Below are positions 32,987 to 43,419 of a stretch of 64,000 bases of DNA, piece by piece. The position numbers were made by a program, and so were the translations under genes. The notes beneath the pieces are model-generated. The model searched no databases. It was not told where the DNA came from and saw only the letters and a list, made by a program, of their open reading frames with translations. This DNA is from Chamaea fasciata. Its lineage: Eukaryota; Chordata; Aves; Passeriformes; Sylviidae. Numbering within the stretch: the stretch's first letter is position 1; every line of letters begins with the position of its first letter. The stretch covers positions 23,733,740-23,797,739 of the forward strand of contig JARCOQ010000012.1 in assembly GCA_029207755.1 (NCBI GenBank), written 5' to 3'.

Positions 32987-35464
32987 TAAAAAATACCCAG
33001 TTTTGTGAAATAAACACCTGTCAGAGTTACAAATATTATTACTTAATAAGGGAACCGACCTAATCACCTTCTCTTTGTTGCCAATACTTCTATTTTATAC
33101 TATTTTGTGCTTCTACAAGAGAGAAAAATCCTCTGAAACTGCTGAAATCCACAAATGCTTGGAAAAGTGAAAATAGCCTGGCCAACCCCAAGGTCCCTGA
33201 AGCCAGAGAGGAGCAGGTGATCCCACAAAAGTCATCTGGTTTCTGCTCTTCCTCACATGTAAGGTGACCAGAGATACCAACCTTCAGGATCCTGGTGAGG
33301 CTTTGCAGCAGGAGCTGCCTGCAGAGCTGCTTTATACTTTGTGAGGCTGCTAAACACTAATAAAAACTTAAGGCTGTAATAGTTAATAAATCTGCTTATC
33401 TCTGTTTAGCTTAAAAGTTAAACAAAATATATGATTTGAGTCACGAAATACTGTCAGTCTGTGCTTTATACATTCCCCCCTCTCTTTAGCAAGTCAAAGT
33501 CAAGAAGAAATGCAGATTTTTATCTTTTTATATTTCACTGTAAATGGGATTTGAACTACAGGTTCTTGTTGGGATGCTGAAGTCAGCATAAATAGTCCAT
33601 CTTGACATACTTTTTGTACTCTTCTTTTATTTTGGCATAAGGCTGAAAAAAGTACCTGCAAATTTATTTCTTCCTAACAGTGTTGCAATACAAACAGATA
33701 TTCCATTCCGAGTAGTCATACACCTGTTGGAAGCTTTAATAGCTGTAAGCTGATTTCTTCTCCTCTTCCCTAATAAAAACCATATAAAAGTTATGATATT
33801 TTAAATCACATGAGCATTTCCACTCTGACACAGTTATTTGGGGGCGGTGTAGCACTAATCTATTTCATTTTGATATGACAAAAATAAGTATTTGTAAGTG
33901 ATGGGAAGATGGAAACTATTTTTTGCAATTTTATTTCTTAAGCTACTTTGGATAGATCACCAAGGGCAGATAGTCTGAACACAGCACTTCAATCTGCATG
34001 CACAAGTGGGAACAAATTTTAGTTTCACAGGTGGTTGATATTCTATATGCATTTTCTATAAATTCATCAAATCCCTCTTATAAATAAAAAAAAAAACCTT
34101 TTTATGTTGCTGGAAATATGTAACTAAAAAATAGATGATATAGGAAAAAGATGAGTGGATTGTGCAAGAGACAAGTGTTACAGGCTAAATGTAAAAATCC
34201 CACAAACAACCTCAGCTATTTGTTCAAACCATTTTCAATAATTCAAACAGTTTTAAGATGCAATATTTTGCATAAGTTATTCAAATTTCAAATATCTTCA
34301 GTAAAAACAAACAGAACAATTCCAATCTTAAGTGAATGAACAATTACTCTTGTGACTGGTATTGCATTTGATAACCACTGGGTTGAATCTCTGATGGAGC
34401 TAGACTGAGCAGAATATAAATTAAAACAAGGTAGCAATAATATCAACTCAATCCAATAATTTTTCTTTGCCTCTACCTATGTGAAGTGCTACTTTGCTTG
34501 GCAGAGATGGGAAAATGCATGAGCTATATGTATTAAAGATATTTGAAGAAGGAATTCAGAACTCTGGGAGATTTGTTTGGGTTATTAGCCCTCATATTAA
34601 ATCTGAGATTTTATGAAGGGAAAGAGAAAGATACTTATAAACATGCACTGTTCTTGGGGCAATATAGTATCATTATCTCTCTTATCTGTGGGGTATCACC
34701 CCTCAAATTATTACAAATTCCTAAGATTTTTTTTTTTTGTGAAATATTGAAGGTGTCAATATTGCAATTTTCCTAACACTGATGGACACAGCCCCAGTAA
34801 CTGGAATTTGGGGTTATGTTATGTCTTTCTCCACATATTTTCCCTTTAGCTCCCAAAACTTCTGAATGTACTTTCACCTGTGTTTTAAGTTTGTTTGCCA
34901 ACAATTACCAGCTTTGTGCTCTCAGCCACTTTCCACAAGTCAGTACAGACCATTAGCCAAATTTGTAGGGATTTTTTCTCCTTCCCCTTTTAATTTTAGG
35001 AAGATGCCTGAGGATAACACCTTGCTTTAACGGGTGAGGTTCTCCCTCTCCCTGCTGGACAAATGTTAGTCCCTGCAACATTTGAATCTAGAATCAGCAA
35101 CATTTCACAGCAATGTGGCAGATCCAAGGCAGCAGCACAGAACAGGCTACAAGATGTGAGTGTTTTCTATGTCAGTGTATTCTGTGCAGAACAGTATAAA
35201 TCTGCAAGAGACTGTCCCCTGCAAAGGACAGATCTGGTAGAGCAGCACTGTCTATATCTTTCTGTCCTGCTGGATAAATCCATTTCATTTGAAATGATGT
35301 CCAGGAACTTTTTTATGAGATATACCTTAACAGATAGCAGCAATTACTAGTTCAGTGGCCATCTCAGCTGACTGAAGGACAAAGGCAAGACAGCCTCTCC
35401 GAGTACAAGAGCTGTAAATTATCAGAAAAAGACCCTCCAGCTATTTTGGTTCAGGGTTTTTTTT

Positions 35465-35482
35465 GTTGTTGTTGTTGTTGTT
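35465..35482 (+). repeat. (GTT)6 microsatellite
   Basis: Six perfect GTT units lie inside a wider T/G-rich run (about 35455-35500). Confidence 0.85.
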
Positions 35483-36431
35483 TTGGTTTGGGTTTTTCCG
35501 TTTAGATTCCTGTTTGGAGCTCTCTTCTGCCTTAAAGTTTTAAAAATGCACAGGTAAATAGCAAAAACTAGAGTTCTATCTGCTATGTACATAGCTTCTT
35601 GTTATTGAGATTTACATTCTGTAATCTCTTTGATACAAACCCACAGTCCCTGGTGTTCCATCAATTACCAGTAGGAATTTCTCCATTAGGGATTTACCAG
35701 AATGCAGCAAACCATGGAAGGCGGCAAAAAACCCACAAACCCTGAAGGCAGGAAAAATGTTGAAGTTAGGCAAATAAAGTGATTCTGCCTTAAACTGGAA
35801 TTCCCCATGCCATTGCGATTCTGTTAGAGTCCTGCAAATATTGCTGTGAAAGGAGTCATTTGGAGCTGTCAGCAACCTGAAGAGATCGTGGACCTGCCTG
35901 TGGCTGAGGAGAGTGCTGGTGGAATGGATGATGCTCTCTGTTCTTCACCACGACTCAGGATAATTCCCCTTCTGCAGAGGGTGGAGGAAAGGTGAAACAA
36001 CAGTCCCACCCCACTAAGTGCTCACAATTTTTGCAAGAACTAACTCAGGATGAACAAGACTGTTTATCCTGGGTAGGTGATCGGTGGAGAGCCTGAGATA
36101 CTGCCTCAAGTGTAGTTTTATGGGTTTGTCAGAAGGAAAAAACAAACACAGCTCCCCAAACCCACAGCCAGCCCTGTTACCCACTGCCAAGAGTAGTCAG
36201 TGTTTTGATTGCATGGAATCAGGTATTCCCTAACTATGCTGAAATATACAAACATATTCTCCTTTTATGTGTGCTTATCAGGTGCACTGTTCTGTGGATA
36301 TCAACAGCACAGAAATCCAGGAGTAGGAAATTGTATTGCAAAACCACCAACAGCAGCACGACCTAATGGACAAGGAGAAAAAATACTTTAAATGTATCAA
36401 TTAAAGGTGATGAACTTTGGCAAATAACATA

Positions 36432-36540
36432 TTTTTAACAAAATCACAGAATTACTAAGGTTGGAAAACCCCTCCAAGCTCATGAAATTCAACCTGTGAC
36501 TACCCACCTTACCACCCAGTCCAGAGCACTGCTTCTGTGA
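36432..36540 (-). repeat. CR1 fragment
   Basis: The plus strand reads ATCACAGAATTACTAAGGTTGGAAAACCCCTCCAAGCTC..., the reverse complement of a CR1-type 3' region. It is short and diverged. Confidence 0.65.
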
Positions 36541-36698
36541 CATGGCCACAGCTTTTGATGAGCCCTTTTTTGCTACCCTGAGCTGCTGCACCAACAATGC
36601 TGTGATAGGGGCTGCCCCCAAGACCTCTGTGACTCGGGTGGCAGTGCAGAGCAGGAAGGCTATAGCTGCTCTTCTGCTATGTGGCTGATAATAACATG

Positions 36699-37067
36699 TG
36701 TCGAGGAGTGACAGTGAAGAAAGAAGGAGGGACTCCTGTATACTGTATCCAAGAGGAGCCCAAGCCCAGACAGGAGAGCAAGGACAAGCGCCGTCTGACA
36801 AGGGGTAATGCAGGATTGTAACTGGGGGAGGTACAAGGCGTAGACTGTCGCCCTGATTCTTTAGCCTTCTGATGACTGTTTACATATTTCTAGTGGAGTT
36901 TCTCACGAATGTCACATAAACAAGTAGATTGTTTTCATTCCAGTCTGTGATGGACTGGTGAACTGACCAAATCCTATTTAAATCGCAAATGATAATAAAC
37001 TTTCTCTTTTCTCTGCTCACCTCTGAACCTGAGTGAGTGTGGTTCTTTCGTGTCCCTACCGACAACA
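36699..37067 (+). repeat. Probable LTR (solo or 5' LTR of a truncated ERV)
   Basis: The segment starts TGTCGAGGAGTGACAG and ends CTACCGACAACA. AATAAA lies at 36994-36999, preceded by a TATTTAAAT box about 20 bp upstream and followed by about 68 bp of a U5-like region. The start and end are inferred from TG...CA and I could not settle a target duplication. TGGACACTAGAC directly follows and might be a primer-binding site, so internal ERV sequence could continue to the right. Confidence 0.5.
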
Positions 37068-37430
37068 GTGGACACTAGACATAAACCAATCAGGGGAAAC
37101 CAAAGGAGGACTCAGCCAGGAACAGACAGGTAAATTATTCAATCACCGTGCAGGGGAGGAGGGTACATGTCCAGACAGCCAATGGCTTATCGAGTGCAAC
37201 AGAACTTTCTAGAGGGAAGGGAAGGGTTCAGGGAGGATTGACAACTAGGTTGACAACTAGGTGTTGCTTCGGGCAGGGTCTAGAACAAGGGGCCAGGACA
37301 TAGGTAAGACTGGGAGGGGAATGGGCAGGGTTTAAGGTTGGAGGGTACCAAGGGGAGGGAGGAGGAGACTTGGGAGGCACCAAATAAATAGGGAGGTACT
37401 GAACAGTCAAAGAACTTAAACTAATGAATT
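37068..37430 (+). other. GC-richer segment after the probable LTR
   Basis: The composition is unlike the AT-rich flanks, with G-rich runs and a direct repeat TTGACAACTAGG repeated at about 37239-37262. It may be leader sequence of a truncated ERV. No protein motif is visible. Confidence 0.3.
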
Positions 37431-40018
37431 AACACACCACCACAGTTCTATGACTCTCTGAAAACTGGGCCGAAATCACACAATCAGATGGACTCTCCTG
37501 AGATCCATTCTGACACCTTGGGTACCCTTTTTACCTCCAAATTTTTTTCCTAGTAAGTTTGCTACTTAATTTAGCAATTCCTGCCCAAATCTCCAGAATT
37601 ACGAATGAACTTTTACTGAAAGTATTTGCTTTTTTTGCACCTCTCACATATTTGCAAGAACCTGCATGTTTGTAACATATAAAACTGCCATGAGGCAGAG
37701 GTACACAACTGAAATTGGAAGCCTACTCCACATAAGAAAGATAGTTCTGTTTGTGATAAAATTCAAAGAAGGGGAGCCCAGCTAACTCTATCCTTACTCC
37801 TTTTCTCCTGATTTGAAAAACTGCAGCAGTACTTCCAAAGCTTTAATTCTAACATTTGCTTCATCTGCTCTTTTCTTGGGGTGCTTTAAAGAAATGCACC
37901 TCCTCACAAAAAAAAAGTATTTCCATGGCCTACAGAAAAATGATCCTCAGACACCTGTGCAGCAAAGAATGGGGAAGAAACCCATCATTTTAGAGGTAAA
38001 TATTTTGGCAGGTGGGAGAATGTATAAGGAGTAAGATGACCATGACCCCACAGCTTTTTAAAATATTTTTGGCATTAAGTGTATTTGTTTACCAAAAAAA
38101 ATCACAAGTAGCTCTACTACAACAAAATTGGTAAATATTTTAATAATTTTTTTAAAAAAGGAAAAAAGTATTACTTTGATTTTCACTGCAGTAGGACCTT
38201 GGAGTTTTAATTTCGTTGAAATTTTTCAAGGAAATCATAAAAATATTCTCAAAATTTGTCTATCTTTTAAATTACAAATATTATTTCACCTGAATGCTCT
38301 CAGTTAGGTGCAATGTGTATTTAGTTCAACTTCTTGCATAGCAGACAGTTTTCCTCAGGCTAAAAGGAAGGGAAATGATCCAGACAAGCTGCCCTTGCTA
38401 ATGAGGCAGCGCCAGGTTTGCGGAGGGGTTTTTAGTGAGACTGTTCCTACCCAGGACACATCCCTGTCATTAACAACCACATCATTCCCCTTGTGATTGC
38501 AGGTGGGAGCTTTGGAAATGATACTGCAAGTACATCGCCAGAACACTGCCATTTCACTGCACACACTGAAAAGGGTCATTGTTTGACCTTGGCTGTGTTA
38601 TATATTCATTTAACCCCAAACTTATAAGCTGTTTCAGTATATTCTTGCTTTGATTTTAGCTCTGGGTTTCTGTTAAAACATCCAGGTTCCCTTTAAGTCA
38701 AGTTTATTAGAACTTTAAGAAAATTTAATGAGGTTGTAATAAAGCATGCTAGAATATCTTCTGGAGTGAACTCCTCATGTTCAGTTCTACAAGGTAAAAA
38801 CCACTCTAATTAGAATTATGTCCTTATTTATCCCCTTTTTAGTTTTAGATTTAAAAGTAGACTGATCTGTCTGAAGAAATTGTCTGTACTGATACAAGCC
38901 TCTTGCCGAGATCCTATTTCCCCCCAAATTAACCACTTTCCATGATATTAATTTGTTTCTTCAATACATTAATACTGCACAACATACTAAAAATAGCATC
39001 TTGTACAATGCTGTATTTAAAATTCCAGATAGACCTGCATTCTGAGGTCATTGCGGCTGTTCCCTCTGAAACTTCTGTAAAAAATGTTCAATTCCTTTTT
39101 TTTTTCAGGAGAAAAAGAATGACTAATAAGTATTAAGTGGACTAAAAGCAAACAAAGTAGCAAAGAGACCATCCTTCTGTATTTAAAAATACATTAAAAT
39201 GGAGTCAAGTAACAACCTTAACTTCCACACCTACTGTTACTGCTGATTTATGATTTATGACTACTGACCTTGCATTGTGCAAACATTTAGCTCCAAGCCA
39301 GCCTCATTAGCCAATCAAATGTCCTCAAAAGGAATTTTTTATATGCTGTATGGAAAATGAGAACAAAGGTTGTCTCACCAGTTTTTTAATCTCAAAAAAA
39401 TTAGTTATTCACAACACTAAACTAAACATCAATACCTGAACTAAAAGGTTGATCCAGCTCTATCATGCTGCAGTGTTGCTTTCCCCTTATGCTTGAAATA
39501 TAGGTATTTATATTTTATATTAAAATATTAATAAATTAAAATAAACATTTAATTTATACTAAGCTTGAGAATAATAAACCACAATTAGGATTCCCTCTTT
39601 TCACAGTCACTATTTACTCAGATGTGTGTACTGATTATGCTGTTTTGATAAAAGCAACTGGGCATAACATTCCCCCATGATGAAGAATTTTAATAAGGCT
39701 TTTTCCATTGTCTCCCTCATCCATATTCTCACAACCCTTAAAGTAGATCATGACCATGCTTTCTCAAGGAAATTCTCATATTTGAACAAACTTTTGATAG
39801 GCAAGAATGAATTTTGTCTTTGTTTTTATTACTGATCACCACATGGCCATAGAGTAATGCCCAGAAGAGATTCAATTTCACCTGCCAGTTCCCTGCCAAA
39901 CAGAGTTTACATTTCATATAGGCAGAAAAAAAGTCGAAGTGATTAGTCTATTTTAGAGATATGTTCAACAGACTTTTTCCTCAGAAAAATGCAAAAAACA
40001 ATACAGAACTAGTAATTA

Positions 40019-40052
40019 TACTAAAGAATACTAGTACTAGTATTCTCTAGTA
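40019..40052. repeat. 34-bp palindrome
   Basis: The 22-bp core AGAATACTAGTACTAGTATTCT (40025-40046) equals its own reverse complement. One mismatch on each side is followed by five more pairing bases (TACTA/TAGTA). There is no known function. Confidence 0.9.
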
Positions 40053-42000
40053 ATAAGAAAACTAGAGGTTTTCTTTCGTCAGGAATAAAAATTGATAGTC
40101 TTGATTCCTCCATTTATGGCTCCTAGAAACTGATTTCAGAAAGACATCCAACAGCTCTTTTCCTCCTCTCTCTCTAGACAAGGATAGTAGGATATTCATT
40201 TCCCACCAAAAGCTAAACAGAATGGGATCTCCTTTCATCAGCTGCTCAAGTAAGAGTCAGAATTCCTGAATATGGAGCTGTTCTACTTCCCAAAATTACT
40301 GCCTGAAGGAAGTGCTGGAGCATGAGCAGGACTTGGGGAGGATTTCCTCCTTCCTTATGCCTTGGGAGCAGAAGGGCTCCATTTGGGAGGCACTTGTCAT
40401 CTGGAAACATTGAGTGGCAAAAGCTGCAGCAAGATGTGCTACGAGGGGAAACCAACCCTCTGGCACTTCCAGATGGTGCATCTCCCACAGATCCCTGCTT
40501 CCCAGGGACAACAAACAGGGAAAAACATGAGGTTGAGAGGAAGGGAAGCAACAGCCTGGTCACAAAGAGAGCGGGAAAGAAATGCAAAGGGAATGCCACA
40601 AGACACTAATGACCGTTCCCACCTTCGATGATGAGAAATGCTGAGCACTAGGAAGGATGATTTCAGTGAACAGACTTGGGCCCTATTTTAGGCAAGGGTT
40701 CAAGGCAGGATTTATTCAATCCTTTCACTCTGAGTGAAATTTACTTCTCACTGTTCCAAAGCCCAGGCAAGTGTGTAGGAGAGAGACCCTTCTCCACTCG
40801 ATAATCGATGTGGTATCTTAGCAAATGTTATAGATCTAAGGGTTGAAAGAGCAGCTGCTGTTCCCCTAACCCCTGGATTTCACTCTATACATACAGCATG
40901 CTTCCAACAGATGCTGATTCTAGATAGCAAAGGATCTTGCGCAGACTTCTAAGCAGAGCAGATGCTTTAATTTTATAATATCCAGAAAGACTCTGTTTCT
41001 TAACCCTTTGGTGGGTATCTGACATGAATTTCCATCTCAAACCCCCTTGTCAGTACTGAGACATGTATCAGTCAACTTTGATTTCTAATGGGTATTCCTG
41101 CCCCTAACTTGCAGAAGCCATATTAATATCAACTCCAAGTGGATTAGGGTGGGAAAAGTCACCTTCCAACATCAAAGTACAAAAGCTAAAGTACTGTGCC
41201 ATATATGGTTTACATAATGCTTAGTTCAACTTCTATTATTATTGTGTTTTATCTATGAGTAGCTCATTGCCACTTATCTCTGGCACTGTCTTCAAGAACT
41301 ACAAATGAAAATACCAGGCAGGTGCTGTGAAGAGAATACCCCTACAAGGCAAGGTGCTTTGGATTCATGCTGCAAGCAGATCAGAGGGTTGCCTAATACC
41401 AATCCACTTCCACTTTGACCATTACATGCATTGCTATTATTTTATGTTATGAACCATCCCAAAGAATCAAGACATTAAAAAACAGCTTCAAAGCCCATCA
41501 CGAGTTTGTTTCTGTGGAGTGAAAATCTGAAGCATCTTTGCAGCATCTGAGTAATATGAGAGATTTCATAAGTGGTCCTGGTGAAATATAGAGGTCCGAT
41601 TGCTCTGGCATCAGCACAGATAATGGCTGGGCTTAATGGTCTCAGATAACAACCCTGCACAACACTCACTCTGCACTGAATTCTGCAGCTAAAATACATT
41701 ATTATTGGTCTTCCACCTCTCACTTTATGAGCTTTCTCTAATATGTGGGTGTATTTTATAGACAAGGGAGACTGATTATGAAGGAGCACATTTGCTGCAG
41801 TCGAGAGATTTCCCTATTTTCGTTAACGTTTGTTTTCATTACGGCAAAGTTGCTCTGTGTGTTGAACAACCTGCTATTTATCACCATGTGGACAGAACAA
41901 TTCCTGCCTAAATATTAATTTAGGCAAAATACTATCTGCAAGAAGAGAAAAAGAAAATAATTAGCTCATCTGGAAATGCTTTATCCCTGCACACACACAG

Positions 42001-42132
42001 CCCCCACACTTGAGGACAAAAGGACTTTCACACATCTGCCTTTTACTCTTTCTCCTTTTGCATACTATCAAAATGTGCTTTTGAAGACACCTTCCAGCAC
42101 ATCTAACATTTAGGTCTTGAAATATTGCTTCT
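42001..42132 (+). repeat. Inverted repeat, left arm
   Basis: The reverse complement matches 42475-42606 at about 91% identity by eye (roughly 12 mismatches, no gaps). The arms are separated by about 340 bp. Confidence 0.9.
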
Positions 42133-42306
42133 ACGGTGCTTCTCTCCAAGGCTTGCTTGGATGAGGTTCACTATTGCTCAATAAACAAACCATTGCTGTA
42201 TGATTGTTCTGTTGTCAAAGAATCCTTCAGAGAAACCAGTGACATAATTCTCAGGGTGATGCGGCCAGAATTGAAAAGCTATATCCTCCTTGGGTGTTAG
42301 CAAAGT

Positions 42307-42404
42307 ACTACTGGAATATTCTGAGCTGGAAGGTACCCACCAGGATTGTCCAGTCCAGCTCCTGGCCCTGCACAGACACCCCAACAATGCCCCCCCGTGC
42401 ATCC
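42307..42404 (-). repeat. CR1-type fragment, left part
   Basis: Plus-strand GAGCTGGAAGGTACCCACC and CAGTCCAGCTCCTGGCCCTG are typical of an antisense CR1 3' region. The copy is interrupted at 42405 and continues at 42608 after a 203-bp insertion flanked by GTGCATCC on both sides. Confidence 0.75.
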
Positions 42405-42607
42405 ATAATATCCAGAAAGACTCCGTTTCTTAACTGGGGTTTTATTGGGATTATTGCTAGGAGACAAGCACAGCAGAAGCAATATTTCAAGATCTAAAAG
42501 TTAGATGTGCTGGAAGGTGTCTTCAAAAGCATATTTTGATAGCATGCAAAAGGAGAAAGCATAAATAGCAGATGTATGAAAGTTCTTTAGTTCTCAAGTG
42601 TGGGGGT
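42405..42607. other. Composite templated insertion inside CR1
   Basis: The first 30 bp (42405-42434) match 40975-41004 in the same orientation with one mismatch. A 40-bp piece of unknown source follows. The remaining 132 bp (42475-42606) is an inverted copy of 42001-42132. The 8-bp GTGCATCC occurs on both sides (42397-42404 and 42608-42615), as if duplicated on insertion. Confidence 0.8.
42475..42606 (-). repeat. Inverted repeat, right arm
   Basis: This is the partner of 42001-42132 and forms the larger part of the composite insertion. Confidence 0.9.
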
Positions 42608-42643
42608 GTGCATCCCTGAGAATGTTGTCCAAAGGCTCCCTCA
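42608..42643 (-). repeat. CR1-type fragment, right part
   Basis: CCTGAGAATGTTGTCCAAAG continues the CR1-type sequence broken at 42404, so both pieces were one element before the insertion. Confidence 0.65.
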
Positions 42644-42891
42644 CGCAGAAAATTAACCAAGAGTAGGTGAGGATGTGGACCAAAACATCCCAACTGCATG
42701 ACTTCCAAATGCAATTTCTGGAAACTAAAGAAATGCAATGATAAGACTCATAATTCAAACAAGCACACTACTGTTAGCATTGGGATCTAGAAGTAATTCT
42801 CAACCTTCACATGTTAAGATATCTTTTATTCACCAGAAGAAGTTAAAGTGACTGATACAAAGAAACCTGATCAGTAAGCATGAAGAACAGG

Positions 42892-43414
42892 TGTCCTGGG
42901 TTGAAGTATATTCTATCACCATCTTCATGAACCGTTGAAACCAGGTGAGGCAGTGCTCCCTGCCTCCTCCACTCTGGCTTATCTTCTGTTAATGGGCCCA
43001 TCAGCACCTTTGCTACACAGCTCACAGATAACCCCCTCCTGGACTACCTCCTGTTAAAGGGCCCATCAGGCCTTATCACATGACTCACCATCCCATTGTG
43101 AGATGCTCCGCCCAGAGGGAGGAACCAAGCATTCCAGCCTGGATATAAGCTGAGACTCTGAACACCAGAGGGGCGCTTACCCACTGGATTCCCAGAGGAC
43201 CAGAGCTATCAGACCTTTCTACAGGATCACTGCTTCAGGAAGACCACCTCATCTGGACTGCTTCCATCACTCCGCTCAGGTTGTATTCTGACTCTGTCAG
43301 TGGTCTTTTGTATTATTGCATCTATTTTATTTTACTTTCTTTCCTTTTTTTTTTCCTATTAAATTGTATCTCTGACTTGGAGCCTCTCATTTGTTTTGCT
43401 TTCAAACCACTACA
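42892..43414 (+). repeat. Solo LTR of the copy B (ERV-L-like) family
   Basis: This is a full LTR from TGTCCTGGGTTG to CCACTACA with no internal sequence. It is closely similar to the two LTRs of the inner provirus but in the opposite orientation. ACAGG flanks it at 42887-42891 and 43415-43419, a 5-bp target duplication, so it arose by LTR-LTR recombination after insertion. A TATA-like GGATATAAGC lies near 43141 and an ATTAAA signal at 43358-43363. Confidence 0.95.
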
Positions 43415-43419
43415 ACAGG

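Larger units (their letters stand above)
31136..36431. other. Gene-free AT-rich stretch
   Basis: There is no supported gene. It contains small simple repeats: a perfect 18-bp palindrome CTTTTTTTTAAAAAAAAG at 32927-32944, a short CA run at 32945-32956, (AAAG)6 at 32963-32986 and (GTT)6 at 35465-35482. Confidence 0.5.
37431..42306. other. Gene-free AT-rich stretch
   Basis: I see no supported gene. A 34-bp near-perfect palindrome lies at 40019-40052. The segments 40975-41004 and 42001-42132 are the apparent templates for the composite insertion at 42405-42607. Confidence 0.45.

Noticed and set aside
37228..37410. Proline-rich 60-codon minus-strand frame
   Set aside because: Composition artefact of a G-rich plus strand; no start context or homology that I can see.
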